Positions 45,057 to 56,140 of a stretch of 64,000 nt of DNA are shown here, piece by piece. Position numbers and translations under genes: made by a program. The first letter of the stretch is position 1; every line of letters starts with the position of its first letter. The stretch lies in assembly GCA_003255025.1 (NCBI GenBank), contig QANY01009007.1, positions 434,001-498,000 on the forward strand, read 5' to 3'. The notes beneath the pieces are model-generated. The model was not told the origin of the DNA. It did no database searches and saw only the letters and a program-made list of their open reading frames with translations. This stretch comes from Datisca glomerata. Lineage: Eukaryota > Streptophyta > Magnoliopsida > Cucurbitales > Datiscaceae.

Positions 45057-45866
45057 ACCAGTCTTCTCTCATTTGTTCCTCAGAATTGGTTTTCAACTCT
45101 TAACTATTTAAGAGCAAAATTTATTTTGGAAAACAAAGCTTTCTTCTTATCCTTTTTTGTAATTTCTTCTTCTTTTTCCTTCAACGTTAAATAGTGAGGG
45201 GGATCACTATATAATTGTTTCTAATTAATTTTACTATTTATGTAAGTCCTTAATCTTACACTTCAATACAATTTTTACTATTTTCTTGTTCAATTCTTTT
45301 ATCTTAATACCCCCTCTTTAATTTCTCATAATTACACTTGGGTATGGTGGACCCAAATACTGTTGATTGGGATTCTTTTTTAGTAGAATACCCCCTCTTT
45401 AATTTCTCATAATTATACGTAATTCTACTGCTCTTAGTATCAAAGTCAAACCTGATGAGGAGATTTACTGTTTACTTCAATCTCTACATAATTAATTTGT
45501 TCACCGCCTGTTATGGCTGGTTTTTGTTATTAATTTTTATCAATTTCTTACCTGAATAATTGCTTTTACTTAATCTCACTCTCATCCCAAGTGGCCGGTT
45601 ATTCTTACAATTAATTATTTCTCTATATATTTATTTATCTAATCTGTGAATCTGTTTTATCAGATGCTGACATATCAGCTTCTATTTGTTTAGCTTTGGG
45701 CACCTCAATAAGACCTCTTAGATATATAAATCTGGAGGGTAGGGTGGTTGTAGGAACAAAGAGGTGAAGAGAGAACCTGGTAAGAGGTTGTAAAAAACAT
45801 AGCAGATTAGGAATCAAAATACAGTATGAAATTTTTAACCAAAAGAATAATTTAGTTATTTGAGCC
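45057..45866 (+). other. EPRV leader with filler insertion (copy 11)
   Basis: Imperfect hairpin 45187-45214; primer site TAGTATCAAAGTC at 45435-45447. A short piece of reversed ORF2 text ('gacccaaatactgttgattg', near 45352) is inserted, and the flanking 'aataccccctctttaatttc' block is doubled (near 45297 and 45388). The rest matches the leader of copy 4. Only short uORFs. Confidence 0.7.
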
Positions 45867-46446
45867 ATGAATAAATTATCTAGAAGTTGTTCTTCTAGGA
45901 AAATTGGGTCTACAATAACTTTTGTATCTAACATAGTAGATGAAGAATATTTTGAATTAACAGATGATCAAGTAGATCATTAGGTATGGAATATACGCAG
46001 AATCCCTAATAAAAATATTTACAAATCTACATGGATGCTTCCCACAAGCCTCAGCATCATGAAAAAATATTTAAAAGAATATATGCTCTTGGGAAAGAGC
46101 ATAAAGCCTGCAAAATATTTTCTTCTAATAAAATTAAAAATATTAATAACATCCAGCAGTACATGAATGGTACTGATAAAATCATGGAGTATAGCTAGTC
46201 TAGTACCCCTATGAATTCTTTTTCTAGATCATCTACTAATAATCAAGATCTTAGGATTCGAATAGAGCAATAATTAAAAAATTAAAAAATTAAAAGTTTA
46301 AAACTTAAAGGCATAGCCACAAGTTCCCAAGTTAGTCATTTAGTCTTTGATAAAAAGGCTAAATAATCCAACAAAGTTAAAACACCCATTAATAATCAAG
46401 ATCTTAGGATTCTAAAATTAGACCAAGAATTAAAAAATTCTAAAAC
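45867..46446 (+). pseudogene. EPRV movement protein, mostly deleted (copy 11)
   Basis: ATG 45867 (MNKLSRSCSSRK), then ITFVSNIVDEEYFELTDDQV and NKNIYKSTWM. The central 30K core is missing; the text resumes near 46150 with the YMNGTDKI and Ser-rich C-terminus. A block (AATCAAGATCTTAGGATTC) is duplicated near 46238 and 46395. Confidence 0.7.
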
Positions 46447-47630
46447 TTGATTTTGGATACCTTGAACCAAGAATACAAACCAGATTGGGCAAGTCTAAGT
46501 CAACATAGTAATGACCCAGCCAATCTTGATAAACGTAATAGGTTCAGAGATTCATATAATATGGATCAAAGAAAAATCATACTTTCTGAATGGAAGGCGT
46601 TCATGCAAAAATATAGAGTTGACATATTTTTCCTTGATTGTTATGAACCAAATAATAGGGTAATTCCCAAACCTAAAGAAGAATCAAAAGAATCTTTTGA
46701 AATTAGACATGAAATATTTCATGATGAATTACTTAAAGAATTAAAAATCTATTGGAGAGACGATATCTCAGGACAAGACAACCATAGGATAGAATCCACT
46801 TAAGAGCTATCCACAATTGATGAATCTTCAAATAATATTGAGGAACCATCCAAAGATTTAGAAATCAAATCATATGTTTAGGTTATTAACCAATAGAGTA
46901 GCTCTGAATTAGATAACCATAGGATAGAGTCTACCTATGAATCTTCCACAATCAATGAATCTTCAAATTCAATAAAATTGAAAAAACATTAAAGAATTCA
47001 GAAACTAACAAACCAAATAAAAAGTATTTGAACAACTCAATTACACCAATCAAAGTCTAATTCCAATAGGAAAACAATTAGACAATATTGAAAATAAGGT
47101 TGATAATCTTAATGATCTTAAACCAAGAAGGCCTGAGATAGTAATTTAGAATTTGAAAATAAGTGCTTTCAGATAAAAGCACTTTAAATATTGTCCCTAT
47201 TAATAAACAGATTGATAAAATGCTTCAAAAATTAAATAATAAATCTATTGAGTTATCTTCCTCTATTAAGGTTGTTAACCAAGACAGTAATTTAGAATTT
47301 GAAATCAAATCTGAAAAAATTATTGATAATATACCTCAAGAATTGAATGTAATTAATCAAAAAAAATTCAGATTCAGAAAATCATAAGTCAGAATCCAAC
47401 TACGAATCTTCCACAATAAATGAATCTTAAAACATTAATAATATTTAAGAATCATTTAGAAATTTAGAAATTCATAAATTAGAAAGGAAATGGCCGAAAA
47501 AGCATATTCCTCCTGATATTCAAACTTCAGAAAATTCTTTAATAAATAAATTTTCTGTGTCTGTAGAGAAATTATAAGAATGAAATATTGATGGACTTTC
47601 TGAACAGAAACTTCTCAACAAGTTATAGCA
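46447..47630 (+). pseudogene. EPRV ORF1 segment between movement and coat proteins (copy 11)
   Basis: Open 46447-46803: LNQEYKPDWASLSQHSNDPA, FRDSYNMDQRKIILSEWKAF, DIFFLDCYE. Then Asn/Ser/Glu-rich sequence in which an ESTYESSTINESSN-type unit recurs at least three times. Open 47163-47387 with NIVPINKQIDKMLQKLNNKS. Function unknown. Confidence 0.7.
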
Positions 47631-48560
47631 CATGGCAATGGTAGCTAACAACAACATCACCATACACAGTTTGCCTCACAATGAGATAATCAATCTTTTA
47701 GTCACAAGATTCACAGGAATGTTTCATTTCTAGTGGAAAAACATCTCACATAAGAATCCAAAAATACCGTTCTCTCAATAGTTAAGATTGATGCTGAAGG
47801 AATCCCAATTATTGGAGAGGATCAAGAAACAATGTATGATGCCATCAATACACTCTTTTACACAATAATTGAGCACTTCATTGGAACGCCAAGTAATATT
47901 ACTTCGTGCATCCACTATCAATTAACCAATCTTAGGTGTCCAACCCTAAGTGATTTCCACTAGTACAAAAATATATTTTTGTTCAGAGTAATGACAAGGG
48001 ATGATAGTAATCAACCCTTACGTAAAGAAAAATTTATTAATGAATTACCCAATTTGTTCGCATACAAAATTAGAACTATCCTTATTAATGACCTAGGAAA
48101 CATAGATTATAATAGTCTTACATACGGTACAATAATTACTATAATACAAAAAGAAGGTTTAAGAATGTGCATTAATATGAAATCAATAAACAAATTAAAA
48201 AAGAAAATAAAACTGTCAAATGTGAATTAGGTAATTTTGCGAGCAATATAATTTACCCGCTATTGCTTCTTCCCAGAGAAATAGCAAAAATTTCTATTTA
48301 AGCCCTAGAAGGAATCATAAGCCTCATATGAGACAATACCACAAAAATAAGAATAAAAATTTTGACCATTACTTTTCAAAAAAATAAAAAATTTAACAAA
48401 CACTTTTCTAATAATAAAAATTATTCTAAAAGAAAGTTCAATAAAAAAATATTTTGATAAAAGTAAACTTAAGTGTTTCAAATGTAGCCAGAATGGTCAT
48501 TTTGTAAATACTTGTTATGTTAAAAATAAAATTAATCAATTAAAAATATCTTATGAAGAT
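47631..48560 (+). pseudogene. EPRV coat protein core with CCHC knuckle (copy 11)
   Basis: HMAMVANNNITIHSLPHNEI-like start; open 47979-48230 (RVMTRDDSNQPLRKEKFINE, FAYKIRTILINDLGNIDY). The knuckle CFKCSQNGHFVNTC at 48474-48515 keeps all ligands. Frameshifts and stops between. Confidence 0.75.
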
Positions 48561-49120
48561 AGACAAGAATTGTTTAGAATCATAGAATCAATAGAATACT
48601 ATGAGAGTAATAGTGAATATTAAGGAGAATTTGAATATACAGAATCCTCAGAGTCTAACTCATCCAATTCTGACAGTGATTCTCCTTACATCTTAATGGG
48701 GTGTACGGATAGTTGTTGTAAAAAATTAATATTTTAAACAAGAAAACCTTTGTTAGATTTAATAACGAAAATGAAAAATTCACAATTAAAACAAGAATAT
48801 CTTGAAAGACTTAAGAAAGTAATTCAAAGGAAAGAAAATAATACGGCAAGCCTTTCACAAACCCTTAAAAATTCAATAAGGATAAAGAAGAGGAAAAAGA
48901 AGTTACCTTAATAGAACTTTAGAAAGAAATTAAAAATATTAAAATTTAAATAAAAGAATTAAAAGATAGTGTGTTTAATTAAAATCATGAATCTAATGAA
49001 TTAGGAGAACCTAGTAAATTCCCAATTTCTGATAATGAGGTTAAAGAATCTATTATCAATAACCAAGGCGATGAAAACTTCATCCAAATTCTTAATCATA
49101 TCAAAATCAAAAAATGGCAA
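48561..49120 (+). pseudogene. EPRV acidic/coiled linker (copy 11)
   Basis: IESIEYYESNSEY-like acidic region, then a shortened Lys/Glu-rich part. Several deletions compared with copy 8. Confidence 0.6.
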
Positions 49121-49320
49121 TGGTCAAAATAATGATTCAAGATTTTGATTTCACAACAATGGCTCTTGTTGATTCAAGAGCAGACTTGAATTGTATATAA
49201 AAATGACTCGTTCCTACCAAGTACTTCAAGAAAATGAAAGAATATTTGTCTTCTGCCAATGGTACTCAGATGCATATGAATTATGAAATCCCGAAATTTC
49301 ATATTTGCCAAGACAATGTA
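49121..49320 (+). pseudogene. EPRV aspartic protease, truncated (copy 11)
   Basis: MIQDFDFTTMALVDSRADLN near 49131 (Gly of DSGAD changed to Arg), then TKYFKKMKEYL. Homology stops at about 49320, where an RT fragment is joined; the flap half is lost. Confidence 0.7.
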
Positions 49321-49768
49321 TGATTCTCCTTACATCTTAATTGTCTGCATTCTTATTAAACAATACTTGATGAATTTCTCGATTGTTTGCATTAGTAACA
49401 TTATAATTTTCTCTAAATATGTTAAACAATACTAGAAACACTTTAAGTTATTTGTCATGATAATAAAACAAAATAATTTAGTTATCTTTGGAGAAAGAAT
49501 CAAATTGTTGCAATCTAAGAATAGATTTCCAGGACTTGAGTTTTATTATTTCATTATTAAAACAATTGATCAAATCATACAACTTTTTTTATTAATTAAA
49601 AATATGTAAAACATCTTTTGAAATTAATAGCACGTAAGGTTTTTCCAGGTAACAATCTATTTTTGGTAATTTTAATTTTCAATATTTAATTTATCCAATG
49701 TATAAAAAATTAAATTCCTCACTTCCTTACTTATAATCTTTTTCAGGAAATCATTTCAAGGTTTCGCC
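49321..49768 (+). pseudogene. EPRV RT fragment and RNase H tail, lineage B (copy 11)
   Basis: Begins at the lineage B lesion (IVCILIKQYLMNFSIVCISN, 49340-49400), then IKLLQSKNRFPGLEFYYF. It joins the RNase H end near 49610. The fingers and most of the palm are deleted. Confidence 0.72.
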
Positions 49769-50277
49769 ATGGAAGAATTTGAGGAATTTGAGGAATCTGG
49801 CCTACTAGAATACGGAAAGGTAGAACCTAGATTACTCAACCAAAATTCTTCTAAAATTAAGAAGCTCAATGACAGGGCAACTGCTTTTTGTTTAAAATTC
49901 CCATTCATTAATTATGGTCTTAATGGATTTGAATATCCAAGAAATGACTGGATTTTTGAATTGGATAAAATTTTAGAAAATGTTAGGTTGAAGCATGACT
50001 TCAATATAGCATTAATTCAATAGTATGAAAAAAATGGAAAAATAGGTTTTCACAAAGACAATGAAATCTGTTATGATAACACAATAATTTTAACTGTGAA
50101 TCTTTTGGGTCAAGCAATATTTAAAATTGAATTTCCAAATAAAACAATCAAAGAATTTTTTATATTGGAAGGAACTTTCTTCGTCATGCCTGACAGATTT
50201 CACAAAAGTCACAGGCATATATTGTGGGATCCTTAACTAATAGAATCAGTATCACTTTTAGAAATCATGTGTGAATG
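49769..50277 (+). pseudogene. AlkB-like domain of ORF2, best plus-strand copy (copy 11)
   Basis: ATG 49769 (MEEFEEFEESGLLEYGKVEP), open 84 codons to a TAG at 50021 (Trp codon in relatives), then the same frame to 50235. Residues: FPFINYGLNGFEYPRNDWIF, then YEKNGKIGFHKDNEICYD with the iron His at 50051-50053 and Asp at 50057-50059. A strand ILTVNLLGQAIFKIEFPNK follows, then the LEGTFFVMPD turn and the distal His at 50216-50218 (SHRHIL). The Arg pair that should follow is lost to a frameshift. The start codon overlaps the ORF1 end in a different frame. This copy and copy 4 support the domain call independently. Confidence 0.85.
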
Positions 50278-51318
50278 ATGAATGGTTCAATAAGAGAAGA
50301 GTGTATGACTCAACAATTGGCCCTTCAGGACCAAATTAAAAAGGAGTCTTCTACTCCTAACCAAACTCAATCAACAATAATTAGGTCCATCACACCCGAT
50401 TACAATCAACTCTGGTCAAACAATTTGACCCATTCTCAAATGCCCAATCCTTTAATGTTTAATCACTTGACCAACCAATTTCACATTTTCAAATAATGCA
50501 CAGCGAAAATCTCTTTTATATTGAGCTTTCATTTGCTCATCTGAAGGATCCAGCACAAATAGCTAAAAACCCATTTCATTCCTAAATTTCATTATGTCCC
50601 TAGACACAATAATAAAAATCTCAGTTTCTATAGAGACATTCTCTGAGAAACGAAATCCATAAAAATTAGTCCAACCAAAATTCTGAAGAAAGAATCACTT
50701 ACCATTCTTTCTCCATCCTGAGGATCATAACTATGAAGGATTGGAAAATTCATCCTTCAAGTTTGAAATTACTTTTGAATAAAAAATAATATAATTATTT
50801 TGACTATGTCGATGCATGGCACAAGATTTTCTTGCATCAAAATAGTGATTTTTCTTACTTTTGGGTTTTAAGTTTTGATAACAATTTCAAAATTGACTTT
50901 CCAAATTGGTTCTTAAAATGGTGGTCCATTCATGGTCTTACATTATAACTTTTTCCAATTGATTTACAACAATGTTTTAATTTATTTTTAAAAGTTTATA
51001 AGCCCTCACCAATTGAGGCCTCCTTTCCTCATATACTTTATTTTTCAAACAAATACAAAATACCTTGGATTTTAAAATGAAAATACTCAATTAAGAATGG
51101 AATCCTCACCAGAGAATATCATGTTAAATGGGGGGATAAATTCTAATTCCAAATTGGAGAAAGAATTAATCTAAAAGATGCTTCTCCTTTTGGAAGACAA
51201 TGACAAATCTGACTCTAAATCATCCGAAGAGTCAAGTTACTAATCATCCAGAACGGTTACTCTTCAGCAAATTAAGTACCCATTTGATAATAATAATATC
51301 AATCATGATGAATAAGTC
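50278..51318 (+). pseudogene. EPRV ORF2 main part, lineage B (copy 11)
   Basis: Open 50275-50496: MMNGSIREECMTQQLALQDQ, KKESSTPNQTQSTI. Then FYRDIL-, EDWKIHPSS-like and Trp-rich blocks. A deletion near 51145 removes part of the Lys/Pro region; the acidic tail is near 51280-51315. Confidence 0.7.
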
Positions 51319-51846
51319 CAGTTCAATAAGTGAATGAATCAAAGAATTCACCCTTGGCAAAATGCCAATGTTTGAACAAAATCAAAGAATCAAAGTAATT
51401 TTGAAGATATATTATGGTGACATATTACCACAATGCAACGGTCATAATGGTCTTTAAGGCAAGAAATTATCAATAGCACTAGTCACAATGACTTTTGCAG
51501 ACAGTCATTATGATTTATCCAAAATCAATAATCAAAGCACAAGAATCCATGATAGCAATTATCAAGGAATCCAATGTGCAGTAGTCTCAATGACATCTCA
51601 ACAACAACAATCATGACAAAGAAATTATGAAGACACAAAGACCGAGATAATAATTATTGAGGAATCTTTACATTTTGTCTTCTTCTGTAATAATTGCACT
51701 AGTTGTCAAATAATTAGGCAATTATTTATGGATTTTTCTATTTCTAGTCAAAAGTAGAAATGTAAAATGTTTTTACTTTTATAGAATAGAATAGCTTAGG
51801 TAAGTTATGGGTACATAGTGAACTTCACTTTACTTGGCTATAAATA
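51319..51846 (+). promoter_or_regulatory. EPRV 3' noncoding region and promoter (copy 11)
   Basis: Iterated 'agataa/gcaattatca' elements near 51552 and 51643; TATAAATA at 51839-51846. No gene. Confidence 0.72.
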
Positions 51847-52145
51847 GTCAGCCTTCTCTCATTCGTTCCTCAGAATTTATTTTCAACTCTTAACTATTTA
51901 AGAGCAAAACTTGTTTTGTAAACAAAGCTTTCTTCCACTCCTCTTTTGTAAATCTTTTCATTTATTTTTTCCTTCAACATTAAATAGTGAGCGGGAGCAC
52001 TATTTAATTGTTACCAATAAACTTTACTATTTGTTTAACTTTTTAATCATACACCTTAATACAATTTTTACTATTCTTGCGTTCATATCTTGCACTCTTA
52101 ATACCCACTATTTAAACTACACTTGATTTTACGCCTTATTGTATC
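51847..52145 (+). other. EPRV leader, perfect hairpin and AATAAA (copy 11)
   Basis: Hairpin 51980-52007 (perfect 10-bp stem, loop AGCGGGAG), AATAAA at 52016-52021, degenerate primer site TTGTATCAG at 52139-52147. The sequence then turns into the reversed leader of copy 12. Confidence 0.8.
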
Positions 52146-52238
52146 AGTCATAACAGGTGGTGAAGAGTTTAATTTTGCAGATATTAAGTAACCAGTAAAT
52201 CTCCCCGCCAGATTTGACTCTGATACCAAGAGGCATAT
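52146..52238 (-). other. EPRV leader fragment with near-consensus primer site (copy 12)
   Basis: The reverse strand reads TGGTATCAGAGTC at 52228-52216, one mismatch from the complement of initiator tRNA-Met over 13 bases; the best primer site in the window. Fused directly to AlkB sequence at about 52238. Confidence 0.8.
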
Positions 52239-52506
52239 TTTTCCAGTGAAAACCTATGTTTCCACCCCTTTCATACCATTGAATTAATGTTGCAATGAAG
52301 TCATGCTTCAACCCAGCATCTTCTAAAAAAATTTCCCAATTCATCAATAAGGTTATTTCTTGGATATTCAATTATAGCCTTAATTAATGAGTGGAAGTTT
52401 TGAGCAAAAGTGGTGTCTTGCCATTGAGCTTCTTGATTTAAAAAGAATTTTGATGAGTATTCTAGTTTTTACCTTTTTCATATTCTAGAAGGTCAAATTC
52501 TTCCAC
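52239..52506 (-). pseudogene. AlkB-like domain, N-terminal half (copy 12)
   Basis: Open 52371-52144 on the minus strand: LEDAGLKHDFIATLIQWYER, GGNIGFHWK, cut inside the H-x-D motif by the leader fusion. The Trp codon that is a stop in copy 11 is intact here. The start is GTG near 52506. Confidence 0.78.
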
Positions 52507-53245
52507 TGTAGATTCTTGGAATGATTTCCTGTAAAAATTCATGAGAAAGAAAGTTAGGAATTGAATTAATAATATGAGTAAATTAAATATTGAAATCAGG
52601 ATTGCTAAGAATAGATTATTACCTGGCAAAACTTTGTTTGGAAGTAATTTCTAAACATGTTTTGCAGATTTGTAGTTAATCAAATTAAATTATATGATTT
52701 GATCAATTGTTTTAATCGCGGAATAATAAATTCCAAATTCTGGAAATACTTTCAGATTGAAACAATTTGATTCTTTTTGCAGAGATAATTAAACTATTTT
52801 ATTTTATTATCTGGCAAACAATTTAAAGTAGTTCTAGTATTGTTTAACATATTCAAAAATACAAACAATCAAGAAATTCAACTGGTATTGTTTAATAAGA
52901 ATGTTATTAATGCAGACAATCGAGAAATCAGTAAATTGATTAAAGAATTCAATCATTATTTTTTGAAATTTACTTGGAGCGAACTTAAGATCAAATGGAA
53001 TTATTTTCTATTTATATTGATCAAATATAATCTTGTATTTATCAATCTTATTTATCTGTATTTGCCAACATCTAGATTTTTTATGTCAATCTTAGAGAAT
53101 ATATCAGCATCTCTAAGTCTGTTGATTAAGACTCTCTTGTTTGGTATTGGATATTTTTTCCATTTCAAAACATAATTAAGGGGCTTGTAATTGATTACTA
53201 AATGAGGAACTCCTCGTTCATAGATTTTAATTTGATTTTGAAGAT
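52507..53245 (-). pseudogene. EPRV RT remnant and RNase H tail, lineage B (copy 12)
   Basis: Minus strand: INYKPLNYVLKW-like start near 53190, the lesion near 52830-52950 (two degenerate units, CINNILI type), and the RNase H tail near 52640. Shares the lineage B core deletion. Confidence 0.72.
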
Positions 53246-53715
53246 TTTTCTTTTTAATTTTGTCTTGTAGAAAAAAAATTGTCTCCTTTTACAAGAATTA
53301 AATTTACGAATTTGAAAACAAATTTTTGTTTTAATGTTTTTAATTTCTCATTGTGAGGAAAAGAAAGAAATTTAAATTTAACAGGTTCATCCATGGCATA
53401 AGTAATTATCTCATCATGCTCTGTTGTAAAAGGATACAACAAATGAAGGAATCGTAAACCTAAAATTATTTTGTCTGTCATGTTTTTTACCTAGATAAAT
53501 GATATTTGAAAACATACATTATCTTAGCAAATATGAACTTTGGGGATTTCGTAATTGATATGCATCCGAGTACGATTGGCAGAGGATAAAGATTCTTTTT
53601 TCTTCTTGAAGTACTTGGTTGGAACAGGTCATTTCTGCATACAATTCAAATATGCTCCTGAATCAACAAGAGCCACTGTAGTGAAATCAAAATCTTGAAT
53701 TATAATTTTGACTAT
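53246..53715 (-). pseudogene. EPRV aspartic protease remnant (copy 12)
   Basis: DSGAYLNCM near 53675-53640 (last Asp changed to Tyr). Open 53481-53254: TDKIILGLRFLHLLYPFTTE, FLSFPHNEKLKTLKQK. Confidence 0.72.
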
Positions 53716-54234
53716 TATGTGTCATTTTTTTATTTTGATATGATTAAGAATTTAGATGAAGCTATCATCATTTCGATTATTGATAGTAGGTTTTTCAACC
53801 TCATTATCAAAATTGAGTTTACTAGGCTCTCTTAGTTCACTAAATTCATGATTTTTAATTAAACATTCTGTTTTTAAAAGGTTTAATTCCTTTTTTATTA
53901 CTGAGTTTGAATTTTTTAATTCTTTTATTTCAATTTGAATATTTTAAATTTCTTTCTGAAGTTCTCGTAAAGTAATTTCTTTTTCCTTTCCGTTAACCTT
54001 ATTGAATTTTTCAAGGGTTTAAGAAAGGCTTGCAGTATTATTATTGTTAGACTTAGAATTTTCTTTCCTTTGAATTACTTTCTTAAGTCTTTCAAGATAT
54101 TCTTATTTTAATTCTAGATTTTTAATTTGGTTATTAAATCTAACAAGAGGTTTTCTTATTCTTCATTTTTGTTTAAAACATTAATTTTTTTTTACAACAA
54201 CTATCCATAAACCCCCATCAAGATGTTAGGAGAG
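53716..54234 (-). pseudogene. EPRV coiled linker fragment (copy 12)
   Basis: Lys/Glu/Asn-rich minus-strand linker, cut at 54234 inside the 'ctcctaacatctt' acidic segment. The junction to copy 13 lies at the same gene position in opposite orientation. Confidence 0.62.
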
Positions 54235-54810
54235 TGGTGATGAAGATTTAGGAGAATTTAAATCCCTTGAATCCTCTGAATATAACTTTTCAAGTTCCGA
54301 CAGTGATTCTTCTAACATCTTAATGGGGTGTAGGGGATAGATGTTGTCCAAAAATAAATATTTTAAATAAAAATGAAGAACAAGAAAATCCTTGTTAGAT
54401 TTAATTACCAAAATTGAAATCCAGAATTAAAACAAGAATACTTAGAAAGTCTTAGGAAAGTAATTCAAAAGAAAGAAAATATTAAGTCTAATAATAACAA
54501 TAATGCAAGCCTACAGGGAACCCTTCAAAAATTCAATAAGGTTAAAGGAAAGAAAAAGGAAGTTACCTTACAGGAACTTCAAAATAAAATTGAAAATATT
54601 AAAATTGAAATAAAATAATTAAAAGAATCAAACACAAAAATAACAAAAGAATTAAACCTTTTAAAAATATAGAGTTTAATTAAAAATCATGAATCTAGTG
54701 AACTAGGAGAACCTAGTAGATTCCCAATTTCTGATAATGAGGTTGAAGAACCTATTATCAATAATATCAAGATGATGATAACTTCATCCAAATTCTTAAT
54801 CATATAAAAA
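54235..54810 (+). pseudogene. EPRV acidic/coiled linker (copy 13)
   Basis: GDEDLGEFKSLESSEYNF-like acidic start, then Lys/Glu-rich sequence with stops. Mirror image of the end of copy 12. Confidence 0.62.
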
Positions 54811-55250
54811 GCAAAATATGGCACATAATGGTCAGAATAATAACTCAAGATTTTGATTTTACCACAATAGCTCTTGTTGATTCAGGAGCAGACTTGAATT
54901 ATATGCAGGAAGGACTAGTTCCTTCAAAGTACTTCAAGAAAATGAAAGAGTCTATATCTTCTACCAATGGTACTCGGATGCATATTAATTATAAAATACC
55001 CAAAGTTCATATTTACCAAGACACTATATGTTTTAAAACATCGTTTGTCTTAGTAAAAAATATGACTGATAAAATTATTTTAGGTTTACCATGCATTTCT
55101 TTGTTGTATCCTTTTACAACAGAGCATGGTGGGATAATTACTTATCTCATGGATGAACCTGTTAAACTTAAATTTATTTCTTTTTCTCACAATAAAAAAT
55201 TGAAAACTTTGAAACAAAATTCTGTTTTTTAAGTCCATAAACTTAATTTC
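54811..55250 (+). pseudogene. EPRV aspartic protease, uninterrupted with active site (copy 13)
   Basis: Open 54828-55232 (134 codons) without a stop. LVDSGADLNYMQEG has the catalytic DSGAD at residues 18-22; then SKYFKKMKES, MHINYKIPKVHIYQDTICFK, NMTDKIILGLPCI, ending HNKKLKTLKQN. It is the best preserved protease of the window. It is part of a truncated polyprotein, so I call it a pseudogene. Confidence 0.8.
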
Positions 55251-55350
55251 TCGTAGGAGAAACCAATTATGTTTTCTGCAAAAAAAAATTGAAAAGCATG
55301 CTTCTCAAAATCAAGTTAAAATCATTGAACGAAGTATTCATTGTTTAGTA
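55251..55350 (+). pseudogene. EPRV fragment after protease (copy 13)
   Basis: About 100 bases of sequence downstream of the protease, with RT-start-like text (LVIN) at its end, cut near 55350 by an inverted junction. Confidence 0.5.
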
Positions 55351-56140
55351 ATTAAATAAATTTGACTGAACAATTCTTGTTTATCTTCATCAGATATTTT
55401 TAATTGATTAATTTTATTTTTGACTTGACAAGTGTTCGAAAGATGACATTTTTTGCCACATTTAAAACACTTAATTTTACTTTTATCAATAAATGGTTTA
55501 TTGAATTTTCTTCTAGAATAATTCTTATTCTTAGAGAAACATTTGTCAAAATTTTTGTTTTTTGAAATGTATTGGTCAATTTTTTTATGCATATTCTTGT
55601 GGTATTGTATCCTATAAGGTTTCTCAGGCCTTCTTGGACTTAAATAAGAATTTTTCATATTTTTCTAAGCAGGGGAAATAGCAGGTAAACCATAATGCTC
55701 GCAGAAATTACCTAATTCATATTTGGCAATTTTATTTTCTATTTTGATTTGTTTATTGATTTTCATATCCATGCACATTCTTAAACTTTCCTTTTGATTG
55801 TAGTAATTATTGTATCATTTTTGAAACTATTATAGTCTATATTATATAGGTCATTACTAAGGACTATTCTAATTTTATGTGCGAACAAATTGGGTAATCC
55901 ATTAATAAATTTTTTTCCATTGACTGCTGAAAGGATGGTATTTTTGGATTCTTCTGTGAGATATTTTTCCCACGAGGAATGAAGCATTTCATGTGAATCC
56001 TATGACTAAAAGATTGACTACCTCATTGTGAGGCAAATTATGTATGGTGATGTAGTTGTTGGCTACCATTGCCATGTGTTGTAACTTTTTGAGAACTTCC
56101 TACTCAGAAAGTCCATCAATATTTCATTCGTATAATTTCT
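55351..56140 (-). pseudogene. EPRV coat protein core with CCHC knuckle (copy 14)
   Basis: Open 55658-55338 on the minus strand: NSYLSPRRPEKPYRIQYHKN, Lys-rich arm, CFKCGKKCHLSNTC at 55469-55428 (ligands intact). Open 55987-55781 joins LHSSWEKYLTEESKNTILSA directly to KKFINGLPNLFAHKIRI, a deletion of the central coat segment. Confidence 0.78.

Noticed and set aside
46800..47420. CRISPR-like array
   Set aside because: The repeats are protein-coding, imperfect and irregularly spaced, with no unique spacers of constant length and no cas genes; the host is a plant.
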